Shown piece after piece: positions 7,849 through 16,807 of a DNA stretch of 64,000 nucleotides (position 1 is the stretch's first letter; each line of letters opens with the position of its first letter). Both the position numbers and the translations under genes were made by a program. Origin of the DNA: Alistipes muris (GTDB lineage: Bacteria > Bacteroidota > Bacteroidia > Bacteroidales > Rikenellaceae); the NCBI RefSeq assembly GCF_943193205.1, contig NZ_CALPDD010000010.1, positions 1 to 64,000 of the forward strand, given 5' to 3'. Under the pieces are notes generated by a model. It made no database searches. It worked only from the letters and a program-made list of their open reading frames with translations, and had not been told where the DNA came from.

Positions 7849-9837
7849 ATGTTCTTCCTCTACACCCTTTTCGCCCTCGCAGGCATCGCGGCGGCCATCT
7901 GCGCCGCCCCGCTCCGGACCAAGGTCTGGACGGCGCTGGCTTTCACCGCTGCCGGAGCCGTCGCGCTCTCGGCCTGCGCCGTGGGCGTGTTGGCCGGCGG
8001 TGAGCCCCGGCCGCTCTGGGCATTCGACAGCTTGGTGCTGGGGCGCGACAGCGGGTCGCTCGACCCCCTGTCGGCGTTCTTCGTGCTCCTCATCGCTATT
8101 GGCGCCGTGGCCGCCGTGCTCTATTCGCGCGGTTATCTGAGCCACGCCCTCGACCGCAAGTCCCCGGCCCACGTCTCGCTCCACTATACCGCTCTGACCG
8201 TCATGTCGCTCTCCATGTTGGGCGTCGTGGCTTCCGACGGCGGCTATTCGTTCCTCTTCTTCTGGGAGTTGATGACCGTCGCTTCGTTCATCCTGATTCT
8301 TTTCGACGCCGAGCGGCGCGAGGTCCGGCGCGCGGCCTTGTCGTACCTCATCATGATGCACATCGGGTTCGTGCTGCTCGTCGTCGGGTTCGTCCGGCTC
8401 CACGCCGCCACCGGGTCGGCATCGTTCGCCGCGCTGGTTCCCTACTTCGCCGAACATCGGTTTCTGCCGCTCTTTCTGGTCTTCCTCGCCGGGTTCGGCA
8501 TGAAGGCCGGGCTTTTCCCCATGCACGTCTGGCTGCCCGAAGCGCACCCTGCCGCTCCGTCGCACGTCTCGGCGCTGATGTCGGGCGTCATGATAAAAAC
8601 GGGTGTCTATGGCATTCTGCGCGTCGTGGCCGCTCTCGATACCTCTGCCGCGCTCCACACCGCGGGAGTGATCGTCCTCGTCGCCGGTATCGCCACCGGG
8701 CTGTGGGGCGTCATCCTCGCCGCTTCGCAGAACGATGTCAAGCGCCTGCTGGCCTATTCGTCCATCGAGAACGTCGGCGTCATCCTCATCGGTGCGGGCG
8801 TCGCGCTCCTCGGCAAGGCGTCGGGGCACCCCTCCGTCGCCCTCTGCGGCATGGCCGGAGCGCTGCTCCACACCCTCAACCACTCGTTCTTCAAGTCGCT
8901 GCTGTTCTTCGGCGCGGGCAACGTGCTGACGCAGACCCACACCACTTCGCTCGACGCGCTGGGCGGGCTCGCCAAGCACATGCCCCTCACGGCCCTGCTC
9001 TTTCTGGTCGGCGCCGCCGCCATCTGCGCCCTGCCGCCCCTCAACGGATTCGTTTCCGAGTTGTTGATTTACCTCGGGCTGTTCAAGGGCATCGCCGCAG
9101 GCGGCAGCGTCCTCGCATCGGTGGCCGGAGTGGTCGCGCTGGCCCTTATCGGCGGCATCGTCGTGCTCGCCTTCACCAAGCTCTACGGCACCGTCTTTCT
9201 CGGTTCGCCCCGCACCCACGAGGTGGCCGAAGCCGCCGAGGCCGACAGCTTCCGCATCGCCGCCATGGCCCTGCCGCTCGCAGGCATCCTTTTCGTGGGT
9301 TTCTTCCCCGCGACCGCCGTGGGTATCGTCGGCCGTGCCGCCGGGTTCTTCCTCGCCGCACCGCCCGCCGTCTCCGATTTTCTCCTCTCGCCCGTCCTCT
9401 CGGCCGTAGGCCGCACGGCGTGGCTGCTCGTCGGGGTCATCGGCCTGCTGGCATGGCTCCGCGCCCGCACCCTGCGCGGCCGGACCGTCGCACAGGGGCC
9501 TACCTGGGGCTGCGGCTTCACTTCGCCCAACGTGCGGATGCAGTACACGGGCGAATCCTTTTCCGAGGGACTGCAATCCATCGTTCCGTCGCTCACCCAG
9601 CAGAAAGGCGAGGGCGACGCCGTGGCCAAAAGCGAGATTTTCCCCTCCGCCCACCGCTACGACATCCGCCGCAAGGACCGCATCGACCGGCTTTTCGCCG
9701 CCTGGTGGGTCGAAGCCCTGCGGCTGCTGAACCAGCGCGCCATGCGCCTGCGCACGGGTAAAATCAACAGTTATATCCTCTTCGCGCTGGCGTTCCTCGT
9801 GTTGGTATTCCTCTTGTCCGTTCTTCATCTGCTCTGA
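7849..9837 (+). CDS. Hydrogenase-4/complex I-type proton-pumping subunit (HyfB/NuoL-like)
   Basis: 662 residues with about 15 hydrophobic segments. It is an antiporter-like membrane subunit related to HyfB/HycC and NuoL. The core signature is KAGLFPMHVWLPEAHPAAPS near residue 225, with the lysine used in proton transfer, and HTLNHSFFKSLLFFGAG further on. The long C-terminal part (after ~residue 490) ends in another membrane helix. It is the first gene of a six-gene operon whose spacings are 2 bp, a 4-base overlap, 4 bp and two 4-base overlaps. In related complexes this subunit moves protons or sodium when the peripheral arm reacts. The start ATG follows a repeat-bracketed putative promoter. 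Confidence 0.9.
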   Translation: MFFLYTLFALAGIAAAICAAPLRTKVWTALAFTAAGAVALSACAVGVLAGGEPRPLWAFDSLVLGRDSGSLDPLSAFFVLLIAIGAVAAVLYSRGYLSHALDRKSPAHVSLHYTALTVMSLSMLGVVASDGGYSFLFFWELMTVASFILILFDAERREVRRAALSYLIMMHIGFVLLVVGFVRLHAATGSASFAALVPYFAEHRFLPLFLVFLAGFGMKAGLFPMHVWLPEAHPAAPSHVSALMSGVMIKTGVYGILRVVAALDTSAALHTAGVIVLVAGIATGLWGVILAASQNDVKRLLAYSSIENVGVILIGAGVALLGKASGHPSVALCGMAGALLHTLNHSFFKSLLFFGAGNVLTQTHTTSLDALGGLAKHMPLTALLFLVGAAAICALPPLNGFVSELLIYLGLFKGIAAGGSVLASVAGVVALALIGGIVVLAFTKLYGTVFLGSPRTHEVAEAAEADSFRIAAMALPLAGILFVGFFPATAVGIVGRAAGFFLAAPPAVSDFLLSPVLSAVGRTAWLLVGVIGLLAWLRARTLRGRTVAQGPTWGCGFTSPNVRMQYTGESFSEGLQSIVPSLTQQKGEGDAVAKSEIFPSAHRYDIRRKDRIDRLFAAWWVEALRLLNQRAMRLRTGKINSYILFALAFLVLVFLLSVLHLL

Positions 9838-9839
9838 CC

Positions 9840-10754
9840 ATGACCTTGCTCAATACTTTTCTGCTCTTGGCGGTCGCGCTCGCCACGCCGGGCCTTATCA
9901 ACCGCATCCGGGCCCGGCTCGCAGGCCGCCGCGGCATCCGTTTCATGCAGCACCTCTACGACCTGCGCCTGCGTCTGCGCAAGGGGGCTGTCTATTCGTC
10001 CACGACTACCGCGCTGTTCCGCACCGCGCCGTCGGTCTACCTGGGGGCGGCCATCGTCGCCGCGCTGACGATTCCCGTCGGCGACCTGAGGCCCCTGCTC
10101 GCGTTCGAGGGCGACCTCGTCTGCATGGCCTACACGCTCGCCCTCGGGCGCTTCGCCCTGATTCTCGCCGCCATGGACACAGGCAGTGCGTTCGAGGGCA
10201 TGGGCGCCAGCCGCGAGGCGCTCTACGGCGCGTTGGTCGAGCCCGCGCTGATGCTTGCAGGCGGTACGCTCGCCCTCCTGACGGGCTGCACGTCGTTCGC
10301 CCGCATCTTCGACCCCGCCGTCATGCCCGGCGCGCAGTTCGTCATCGTCCTGCTGCTCACGGCCTACGTCCTCGTCAAAATCGTCTTCACCGAGAGCGGC
10401 CGCGTGCCCGTCGACGACCCGCGCACCCACCTCGAACTGACCATGATCCACGAAGTCATGTGTCTGGACTACTGCGGCGTCGACCTGGCGATGATCAAGA
10501 TGGCCGGCTGGCTCAAAACGGCCCTCTTCTCGCTCCTGGCCGCCGACACGCTCGCCGCGGCGTTCTGCCTGCGCTGGTGGATAGCTGCTCCGCTGGCCCT
10601 CCTGCTGACCGGGGTTTCGGTCGGCGTGGTCGAATCGACGCAGGCGCGCAACAAACTCGTCCGCAACACCACTTTCATACTCACCGTCGCAGCGCTGGCC
10701 GCGCTGGCTTTCTTCACGGCCTACCTGCTGCAACTCAACATCGGACTGGCATGA
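9840..10754 (+). CDS. Hydrogenase-4/complex I-type membrane anchor (HyfC/NuoH-like)
   Basis: 304 residues, about eight membrane segments. It belongs to the NuoH/HyfC/HycD family that joins the peripheral arm to the membrane arm. The family motifs are GSAFEGMGASREALYGALVE (about residues 119-138) and ESGRVPVDDPRTHLELTMIH (about residues 185-204), whose acidic residues line the chamber near the quinone or ferredoxin reaction site in relatives. It starts 2 bp after the HyfB-like gene and overlaps the next gene by ATGA, so translation is probably coupled. Confidence 0.9.
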   Translation: MTLLNTFLLLAVALATPGLINRIRARLAGRRGIRFMQHLYDLRLRLRKGAVYSSTTTALFRTAPSVYLGAAIVAALTIPVGDLRPLLAFEGDLVCMAYTLALGRFALILAAMDTGSAFEGMGASREALYGALVEPALMLAGGTLALLTGCTSFARIFDPAVMPGAQFVIVLLLTAYVLVKIVFTESGRVPVDDPRTHLELTMIHEVMCLDYCGVDLAMIKMAGWLKTALFSLLAADTLAAAFCLRWWIAAPLALLLTGVSVGVVESTQARNKLVRNTTFILTVAALAALAFFTAYLLQLNIGLA

Positions 10755-11380
10755 TTCTCCCGCTCGTAATCCTCTACGTCGTTTCGCTCGTCTACCTCTC
10801 CATCACCGAGCGGTTCCGCAACTTCGCGTCCATCATGATGCTGCAAGGGTGGCTGCTGTTCGCCATCGCCCTGCTGCGGCTGCACACCATCGCGCCCGCC
10901 GAGCTCGGGTTCATAGCCCTGGAAACCTTGATTTTCAAGGCTATAGTCGTCCCAGCCATCTTGTTCCGCATCATCCGCAAAACCAAAATCAACCGCGTCC
11001 GCACGTCGGGCACCTCGCAGTTCCACGCCCTGCTGCTCTCGCTCGCGGCGCTCGTCGTCAGCGCATCGGTGACCTATTACATCGCCGATTCGACCGTCGA
11101 CCTCGTCTTCTTCGGCGTGGCGCTCTACGCCCTGCTGAGCGGGTTGATTCTCATCGTCCTGCGGCAGCGGCTGTTCTCGCATCTGGTCGGGTTCCTCGTC
11201 ATCGAGAACGGCGTGTTCCTCTTTTCCACGGCCATCGGGGTCGAAATGCCGTTCCTTATCGGCATCGCCATCCTGCTCGACATCCTCATGTCGGTGCTCA
11301 TGTTAGGGGTCTTCTTCACCAAGATCGACGGCAAGATCCACGCCGACGACGCCGACGCCCTCACCCACGTAAAAGACTGA
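10751..11380 (+). CDS. Hydrogenase-4 component E-like membrane protein (HyfE/NuoK-like)
   Basis: 209 residues from the ATG at 10751, which overlaps the previous stop by four bases. The longer open frame upstream is an artefact. Six to seven hydrophobic segments are visible. The C-terminal half resembles NuoK with a conserved glutamate in VGFLVIENGVFLF (near residue 150), and the N-terminal helices match HyfE. It would form part of the ion-translocating membrane arm. The next gene begins 4 bp later. Confidence 0.85.
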   Translation: MILPLVILYVVSLVYLSITERFRNFASIMMLQGWLLFAIALLRLHTIAPAELGFIALETLIFKAIVVPAILFRIIRKTKINRVRTSGTSQFHALLLSLAALVVSASVTYYIADSTVDLVFFGVALYALLSGLILIVLRQRLFSHLVGFLVIENGVFLFSTAIGVEMPFLIGIAILLDILMSVLMLGVFFTKIDGKIHADDADALTHVKD

Positions 11381-11384
11381 CGCC

Positions 11385-12794
11385 ATGACCATTCCCATAC
11401 TCACGTTTCTGCTTTCGGGGCTCGCCGCCGCTTCGGCGCTGGCAGCCCGCAGCCGCCGCGCCGTCCACTTCGCAGGGCTCGTCTTCTACCTCGTCCAGGC
11501 CGCTTTCGCCGCGTGGCTCTTCGCCGCCGGAGGTTACGGTTCGGCGGTCGGGACGCTCTTCGCGTTCGACGCCGCAGGGTCGTTGTTCTACCTGTTGCTC
11601 GTCGTCGTTTCGTTCTGGGTCTTCCACCATTCCGAGACTTACCTCTCCGAGTGCGACCTGCGGCAGACCCGCACCTACTTCGCCCTCGTGATGCTGCTCA
11701 CCGTGGCCATCGCGGGCGCTTACTTCGCCGCCAACATGGCCGTGACCTGGATTTTCCTCGAAGCCACCACCCTCTGTTCGGCAGGCATCATCTACCACCG
11801 CCGCACGGCGCAGACGCTCGAAGCGGCCTGGAAATACGTCTTCGTCTGCTCCACGGGCATCGCCATGGCCTACCTCGGCATCCTGCTGCTGGCCGCCGCC
11901 ACCAAGTGCGAGTCGCTCTCCTACGGGGCGGTCGCCGCCGTCGCCGCGCAGGGCAATCCGCTCTACCTCAAAATCGCGTTCCTGCTCATCCTCTGCGGTT
12001 ACAGCTGCAAGATGGAGCTTTTCCCGCTCTACACCGTGGGCGTCGACGCCAATTTCGCCGCTCCGGCTCCCGCCGCCGCGCTGATTTCGACCGGGCTCGT
12101 CAACGCCGGCTTCCTGGCCATCCTGCGCGTCTACCGCCTGTTGGCCGGAACCGAAGTCTTCGGGTGGGCGAAGTCCGTGCTGCTGTTGGTGGGCGTCCTG
12201 TCGCTCGCCATTGGGGCCCTGTTCCTGCGCCGCACCAACAACTACAAGCGCTTCCTCTCCTACTCCACGGTCGAGAACATGGGCATCGCCGCCATCGGAC
12301 TGGGCATCGGCGGCGCCGGGGTCTGGGCCGCCGTCTTCCATGTAGTCTGCCACACCTTCGTCAAGAGCAGTCTTTTCCTCCAGATGGGGGTCGTGCGACA
12401 GGTCTACAACGGCTACCGCATCAACCGCATCGGCGACTACATCCGCATCAACCGCGTCGGGGCCGTCGGACTGCTCGTCGGCATGGTCGTCGTGATGGCC
12501 TTTCCGCCCTCGCCGCTCTTCATCTCGGAGCTGATGATTCTGCGCGAAAGCATCGCCGCCGGCAAATGGTGGCTCGTGGGGTGCATGCTGCTGCTCCTTT
12601 GTATCGTCATCTATTCGTTCTGCCTGCGCATGCTGCGGCTCTGCTACCAGCCCAACCAGGACGAGCTGCACCCCTCCAAGGCCGACAAGGCCCTTTCGTG
12701 GTCGGCTCTCCTGCTGCTGCTGGCTGCCGTGGTGCTGGGGCTCTGGCAGCCCGAAGCACTGCGCACGCTCATCGACCAAATCGCCCTCCTATGA
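11385..12794 (+). CDS. Hydrogenase-4/complex I-type proton-pumping subunit (HyfF/NuoN-like)
   Basis: 469 residues, about 13-14 hydrophobic segments; the second antiporter-like subunit of the operon. The proton-channel region is recognisable (CKMELFPLYTVGVDANFAAP near residue 211), with the lysine kept although the usual PFHTWLPDAH text has diverged. HVVCHTFVKSSLFLQMG follows near residue 320. Two such subunits with HyfC- and HyfE-like partners define the membrane arm of a group-4-type complex. The stop overlaps the start of the large-subunit gene (ATGA). Confidence 0.88.
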   Translation: MTIPILTFLLSGLAAASALAARSRRAVHFAGLVFYLVQAAFAAWLFAAGGYGSAVGTLFAFDAAGSLFYLLLVVVSFWVFHHSETYLSECDLRQTRTYFALVMLLTVAIAGAYFAANMAVTWIFLEATTLCSAGIIYHRRTAQTLEAAWKYVFVCSTGIAMAYLGILLLAAATKCESLSYGAVAAVAAQGNPLYLKIAFLLILCGYSCKMELFPLYTVGVDANFAAPAPAAALISTGLVNAGFLAILRVYRLLAGTEVFGWAKSVLLLVGVLSLAIGALFLRRTNNYKRFLSYSTVENMGIAAIGLGIGGAGVWAAVFHVVCHTFVKSSLFLQMGVVRQVYNGYRINRIGDYIRINRVGAVGLLVGMVVVMAFPPSPLFISELMILRESIAAGKWWLVGCMLLLLCIVIYSFCLRMLRLCYQPNQDELHPSKADKALSWSALLLLLAAVVLGLWQPEALRTLIDQIALL

Positions 12795-14320
12795 ACTGGC
12801 TTATAACCGACAACACCGCTCCGGCCGCAGCCCTCGGCAAGATTCCCGAGGTGAGCTATGCCGACTTTTATAACGACCTGGCCGCCAAACTCGCCGACGT
12901 GCGCTACCACGTGGCCCATTATTTCGCCCTGCCGTCCGGCGACCGCCTGCGTTTCTTCTGCCTGCTGCTCGATGACAACACGGGGCAGGTGCTCCTCGCT
13001 TCGCACGCGATGGGGTATCACGACGAAACGGCATTGCCGTCGCTCACGGCCCTGCACCCGGCGCTCCATCCTTTCGAGCGCGACATCGCCGAACGCTACG
13101 GCGTGCGGTTCGACAGCATGCCGTGGCCCAAGCCGCTGCGTTTTCCGTTCGACCGCTTCGACCGCAGCAGTTCGATGGACAACTATCCGTTCTACACCAT
13201 GAAGGGCGGTTCGCTCCACGAAGTCAACGTCGGGCCCATCCACGCGGGCATCATCGAGCCCGGAGCATTCCGCTTCATCTGCAACGGCGAGCAGGTGCTC
13301 CACCTCGAAATCGCCTTGGGCTACCAGCACCGCGGCATCGAACATCTGTTCGAGCACACCGACAACCTCCTGCGCCGGATGTGCCTGGCCGAGACGGTCG
13401 CGGGCGACAGCGCCGTAGCACACGCCACCGCTTTCGCCGAGGCCGTCGAAAAGCTCACCAAGCGCGAGCGGCCCGCCGAGCTGGAGCGCGAACGCACCGT
13501 AGCCCTCGAACTCGAACGCATGGCCATGCAGATTGCCGACACGGGCGCCCTTTCGATGGACGTCGGCTACCAGCTGGGACAGGTGGCCTGCGAAGCGCTG
13601 CGCACCCTCACCATCAACACCACGCAAGCGTGGTGCGGCAACCGGTTCGGCAAAGGGCTCGTCCGGCCCCACGGCACCGACCACCCGCTCACCCCCGAAA
13701 AGGCCCGCATGATTCGCCGCAACGTCGGCGAAATCGCCCGCCGCTACGCCGAGGTGTGCCGCGACATCGAGTCGTCGCCCACCCTTTTGGCGCGGTTCGA
13801 GCAGTGCGGCATCGTGCCGCGCGAGGAGATGCAGCGCATCGGCGGCGTGGGCCAGGCCGCCCGCGCCAGCGGCCTCGCGCGCGACATCCGCACCTCCCAC
13901 CCGTGGGCTTCGTTCGCCAAGTGCCTGCACCACCGGAGCATCGTCCAGCAGCAAGGCGACGTCATGGCCCGCCTGACGGAGCGCTGCCGCGAAGCGGCCC
14001 AGTCGGCCGGCTACATCGACCGCCTGCTGGAACTCTACGAACAGAAATACGCCGCAGGGCCCACCCCCTGCCCGGCTCCCGACTACACCGCCGCGCTGGC
14101 CCCGTCGTCGCTTTCGTTCGGGCTGGTCGAGGGCTGGCGCGGCGAGACCTGCCACGTCGCCGTCACCGACCCCGAGGGGCGCATCGCCGCCGTCCGCATC
14201 AAGGACCCGAGCCTCCACAACTGGCTGGCTCTCGCGCTGGCCGTGCGCGGCGAGGGGATTTCCGATTTCCCCATCTGCAACAAGAGTTTCAACCTCTCCT
14301 ACTGCGGTCACGACCTATGA
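12791..14320 (+). CDS. NuoCD/HyfG-like large subunit lacking NiFe-ligand cysteines (Ehr type)
   Basis: 509 residues from the overlapping ATG at 12791. Residues ~1-130 are a NuoC/HycE N-domain-like part (HPFERDIAERYGVRFDSMPW); the rest is the NuoD/NiFe large-subunit fold (LEIALGYQHRGIEHLFE, RPHGTDHPL). In true NiFe hydrogenases the metal is held by two CxxC motifs. Here the first site reads MCLAETVAGDSAVAHA (residues ~195-210) and the second reads KDPSLHNW (~472), so both cysteine pairs are missing. This matches the energy-converting hydrogenase-related (Ehr) complexes rather than an H2 enzyme. No NuoB/HyfI small subunit or HyfH ferredoxin subunit follows, which is unusual. What it oxidises or binds is unknown. 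Confidence 0.88.
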   Translation: MNWLITDNTAPAAALGKIPEVSYADFYNDLAAKLADVRYHVAHYFALPSGDRLRFFCLLLDDNTGQVLLASHAMGYHDETALPSLTALHPALHPFERDIAERYGVRFDSMPWPKPLRFPFDRFDRSSSMDNYPFYTMKGGSLHEVNVGPIHAGIIEPGAFRFICNGEQVLHLEIALGYQHRGIEHLFEHTDNLLRRMCLAETVAGDSAVAHATAFAEAVEKLTKRERPAELERERTVALELERMAMQIADTGALSMDVGYQLGQVACEALRTLTINTTQAWCGNRFGKGLVRPHGTDHPLTPEKARMIRRNVGEIARRYAEVCRDIESSPTLLARFEQCGIVPREEMQRIGGVGQAARASGLARDIRTSHPWASFAKCLHHRSIVQQQGDVMARLTERCREAAQSAGYIDRLLELYEQKYAAGPTPCPAPDYTAALAPSSLSFGLVEGWRGETCHVAVTDPEGRIAAVRIKDPSLHNWLALALAVRGEGISDFPICNKSFNLSYCGHDL

Positions 14321-14652
14321 CAACCCCGGATTTCAGCCGTTGGAACGACGAACTCGACTGCGCCGTCACCGTGTGCGACACCGAAGGCGTCGTCCTCTAT
14401 CAGAACCGGCGTTCGCGCGAGGTCAACGGCGATGTGCAGGGCCGCTCGCTCATCCCCTGCCACAACGAACGGTCGCAGGCCATCATCCGCCGGCTTCTGG
14501 ACGAGGGCGGCCGCAACGTCTACACCATCCAGAAGCGCGGCGTGCGCAAGCTGATCTACCAGACCGCCTGGCGTCAGAACGGCGTCGTAGGCGGATTGGT
14601 GGAGTATTCGATGGAGCTTCCCGACCCGATGCCGCACTACGTTCGGGAATGA
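14317..14652 (+). CDS. Small PAS-domain protein coupled to the hydrogenase-like operon
   Basis: 111 residues, starting inside the stop of the large-subunit gene (ATGA). It is essentially one PAS fold: AVTVCDTEGVVLYQN at the start of the domain, RSLIPCHNERSQAIIRRLL in the middle, and VRKLIYQTAWRQNG...GGLVEYSMEL at the end. It has no output domain, no membrane segment and no cysteine pattern for an iron-sulfur cluster, so it does not replace the missing NuoB-like subunit. PAS domains bind small ligands, haem or flavin, or mediate contacts. Here it may sense redox state or a ligand for the complex, which is inference from position. A perfect palindromic terminator follows at 14692-14723. Confidence 0.82.
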   Translation: MTTPDFSRWNDELDCAVTVCDTEGVVLYQNRRSREVNGDVQGRSLIPCHNERSQAIIRRLLDEGGRNVYTIQKRGVRKLIYQTAWRQNGVVGGLVEYSMELPDPMPHYVRE

Positions 14653-14660
14653 TTCCGAAA

Positions 14661-14686
14661 GATTCTTCGCTCCGCTCAGAATGACA
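14661..14686. repeat. gaatgaca-type dispersed repeat
   Basis: gattcttcgctccgctcag followed by aatgaca. A single member of the family seen at 185-247, 4646-4698 and 27796-28019, here just before the terminator. Confidence 0.6.
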
Positions 14687-14691
14687 ATGAA

Positions 14692-14723
14692 AGCGGGGAA
14701 TAATCGGCCGATTATTCCCCGCT
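14692..14723. terminator. Bidirectional palindromic terminator
   Basis: A perfect 2 x 16 bp palindrome (agcggggaataatcgg and its complement) between the convergent hydrogenase-like operon and the pectinesterase gene. T-rich flanks are short, so the strength is uncertain. Confidence 0.7.
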
Positions 14724-14744
14724 CTTGCTATTGGGCACTCCTCG

Positions 14745-16592
14745 TTACTCCGTCCACTGGGCTTTCTTGGTGTAGCCGCTCAGCACCGTCGCGCGGTCCT
14801 TGTAGTGGCTTTCCACATCTGCGGCCGTCAGTCTATAAGCACACGACAGACGCGACGTCAGATCGTAGGCGCCGCCGCTGAGCGTCGTGGTGCCGTACTC
14901 CTTCAGTCCGTGCTCGGCCGTCATGGGCGACGGCGTGAACTTCAGTTCGTCGTTCTTGTACCAGCCCTCCTTGGCAATATGGCCGTCCATCTTGCAGTCG
15001 ACGAACGTCACATTGTCGTTGCTCTTGTCCTCGCCGTGACGCGCCAGCCACGAGGAACCCGCGCTCACTCCAGCGTCCTTGGTCAGCCGGCAGCCCAGGA
15101 AGACGAATCCTTTGCGGTAACCGTTTGCCTGGTTGACACGCGCGTTGACAATGTAGGCGCCGCTGTTCATCACCCGGATTTCGCACTGCTCGAACAGGGC
15201 CGCCGTGGCACCGCCCCAGATGAAGTCGACGTCGCCCGCCACCAAGCAGTTGTAGAACCAGCAGTAACCTTTCAGATTGAGCGTATCCTGATAGCCCAGG
15301 AACTTGCAGTTCACGGCCACCAGCCCGCAGTCGCCGCTGTTGTCGTTGTTGTAGAGCGCTTCGGCCTGCGCACCGGCGCCGCGGGTGTTTTCGAGCGTCA
15401 GATTCTCGAAGCGCAGGTTGTCGCACGATTCCACGAGCATCACCCCGCGGCCTCCGGCGTAGCCTATCGCGTCGCCGACCTTGGGCTTGTCGGCATCGTT
15501 GCCCGCCACGCTGGTCGAACCGCCGACACCGCCGTTGAGGTCGTCGCCGTTGCAATAGAAAATCCGCACGTCGTCGGGTCCGGCACCCATACCCTTGAGC
15601 GTGATGTTGTTGTTATAGCGCATGAACAGCTGTTCCTCGTATTGGCCCGGCAGAATCCGGATTTCGAGCGCCGCATCCTTGCCCAGCCCGTAGCCGTAGT
15701 CGAGCGCGGCCTGCACCGTGCGGAAATCGGCATTCTCAGCGCCCACGGTAACCACGGCGCCCCGCGGCTTGGCCTTGGTCGAGAAGCTCCACTCCTTGGC
15801 CGCGATTCCGGCGAATCCCTCGGCCGTCAGAGCGCCCTTGTCGATGGTCACATAGTACTCCGTGCCGTACTCCAACACGTCGTAGTGGGGACGAATCGTC
15901 ACGGTGTTGCCGTCGAGCGTCACAGGTTCGTAGTTGACGATACGGTAGCGCTTCAGCCCCTTGGGACCTATCACGTCGTGCATCGTATTGATGATTTGGT
16001 TTTTCTCCATCCGTTCGTGGCCCTTGGCCACTTCCGCCATGTCGATGCGGTCTACCTCCGTATCGTCGTCGGCCCGGAAAATCCGGATTTCACCGCTCGT
16101 GCCCAGCGTCGGGGCAGCCTCGAATTCGAGCGTCAGATAAGCGTCCTTGAACGCCCCCGCACCTACCGGGGAGACCGTACACGGACCCAAATCGCCGGGT
16201 TCCGGTTCTTCCGGTTCGCCGGGCGTCCCGGTCGTCCGCACCAAGATGACGGTGCGCTCCGCCGCGTCCAACGCCAGGCGGCCGCTTCCGAGCTGCTGGA
16301 TATGGAATTCGGTGTCGCCGATTCGCAGCGACGCATGCTGCACGTCATAAACATAGGCCACCGCTTCGGCACGGCCTATGGTCACCTCCGTATCGGTGAA
16401 AACCCAGAACGTGCCCACGCGGTCGGCATCGGGCGTGTCGCCCTCGATCCACGAGAGGGTTTTCCAGCTGCCCGTCAGCTCAACGGGCTCCGTGAGGGGG
16501 GGGGTAGCAGGGTCGTCCTTATCGGCGCACGAGACTGCGCCCGCACCGACGAACAACGACAAAAGCAAGGTCAGAAGTTTGAAACGTTTCAT
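14745..16592 (-). CDS. Pectinesterase-family (CE8) lipoprotein
   Basis: 615 residues. A lipoprotein signal ends at C22 (GAVSC), so it is probably anchored in the envelope. A beta-rich region of about 300 residues precedes the catalytic right-handed helix, which starts near GAENADFRTVQAALDYG. The pectin methylesterase signatures are FLGYQDTL (about residue 434) and DFIWG (about residue 455), supplying the two catalytic aspartates. The usual LGRPW arginine motif is altered, and SWLARHG may stand in its place. De-esterification of pectin or a related esterified glycan is the expected role. No pectate lyase, SusC/D pair or regulator lies nearby, so it is not part of a visible polysaccharide utilisation locus. 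Confidence 0.85.
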   Translation of the reverse strand: MKRFKLLTLLLSLFVGAGAVSCADKDDPATPPLTEPVELTGSWKTLSWIEGDTPDADRVGTFWVFTDTEVTIGRAEAVAYVYDVQHASLRIGDTEFHIQQLGSGRLALDAAERTVILVRTTGTPGEPEEPEPGDLGPCTVSPVGAGAFKDAYLTLEFEAAPTLGTSGEIRIFRADDDTEVDRIDMAEVAKGHERMEKNQIINTMHDVIGPKGLKRYRIVNYEPVTLDGNTVTIRPHYDVLEYGTEYYVTIDKGALTAEGFAGIAAKEWSFSTKAKPRGAVVTVGAENADFRTVQAALDYGYGLGKDAALEIRILPGQYEEQLFMRYNNNITLKGMGAGPDDVRIFYCNGDDLNGGVGGSTSVAGNDADKPKVGDAIGYAGGRGVMLVESCDNLRFENLTLENTRGAGAQAEALYNNDNSGDCGLVAVNCKFLGYQDTLNLKGYCWFYNCLVAGDVDFIWGGATAALFEQCEIRVMNSGAYIVNARVNQANGYRKGFVFLGCRLTKDAGVSAGSSWLARHGEDKSNDNVTFVDCKMDGHIAKEGWYKNDELKFTPSPMTAEHGLKEYGTTTLSGGAYDLTSRLSCAYRLTAADVESHYKDRATVLSGYTKKAQWTE

Positions 16593-16754
16593 GGTTAAAT
16601 AAGTATTGAATTAGGTTGTCCGATATGGGTTTCGGTTATCGGTTTACAAAATTAAACCCGGCCCGCTCTCCCGACTTGGACAAATTATTAAAAGGCAGGG
16701 ATTTTTTCTCCGCACGACCCGTCAATTACCCGCCGTATCAGTTCCGTCTCCAAC

Positions 16755-16788
16755 CAAAAAAGGGCGGGACGCCCTGCGCGCCCCGCCC
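16755..16788 (-). terminator. Terminator of the ROK kinase gene
   Basis: On the minus strand GGGCGGG and CCCGCCC pair around a 13-base loop and are followed by six T, 20 bases beyond the ROK stop codon. Confidence 0.8.
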
Positions 16789-16807
16789 CGACCGGAAATC
16801 CGGCCTT

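Noticed and set aside
7813..9828. Minus-strand open frame (671 codons) over the HyfB-like gene
   Set aside because: Low-complexity Gly/Asp/Glu-rich shadow of a membrane-protein gene; no domain.
12791..14320. Functional NiFe hydrogenase large subunit
   Set aside because: Both CxxC metal-ligand motifs are absent, and no small subunit or maturation genes are near.
14317..14652. PAS protein as a replacement NuoB-like iron-sulfur subunit
   Set aside because: Only scattered cysteines, none in a cluster-binding pattern, and the fold pattern is PAS.
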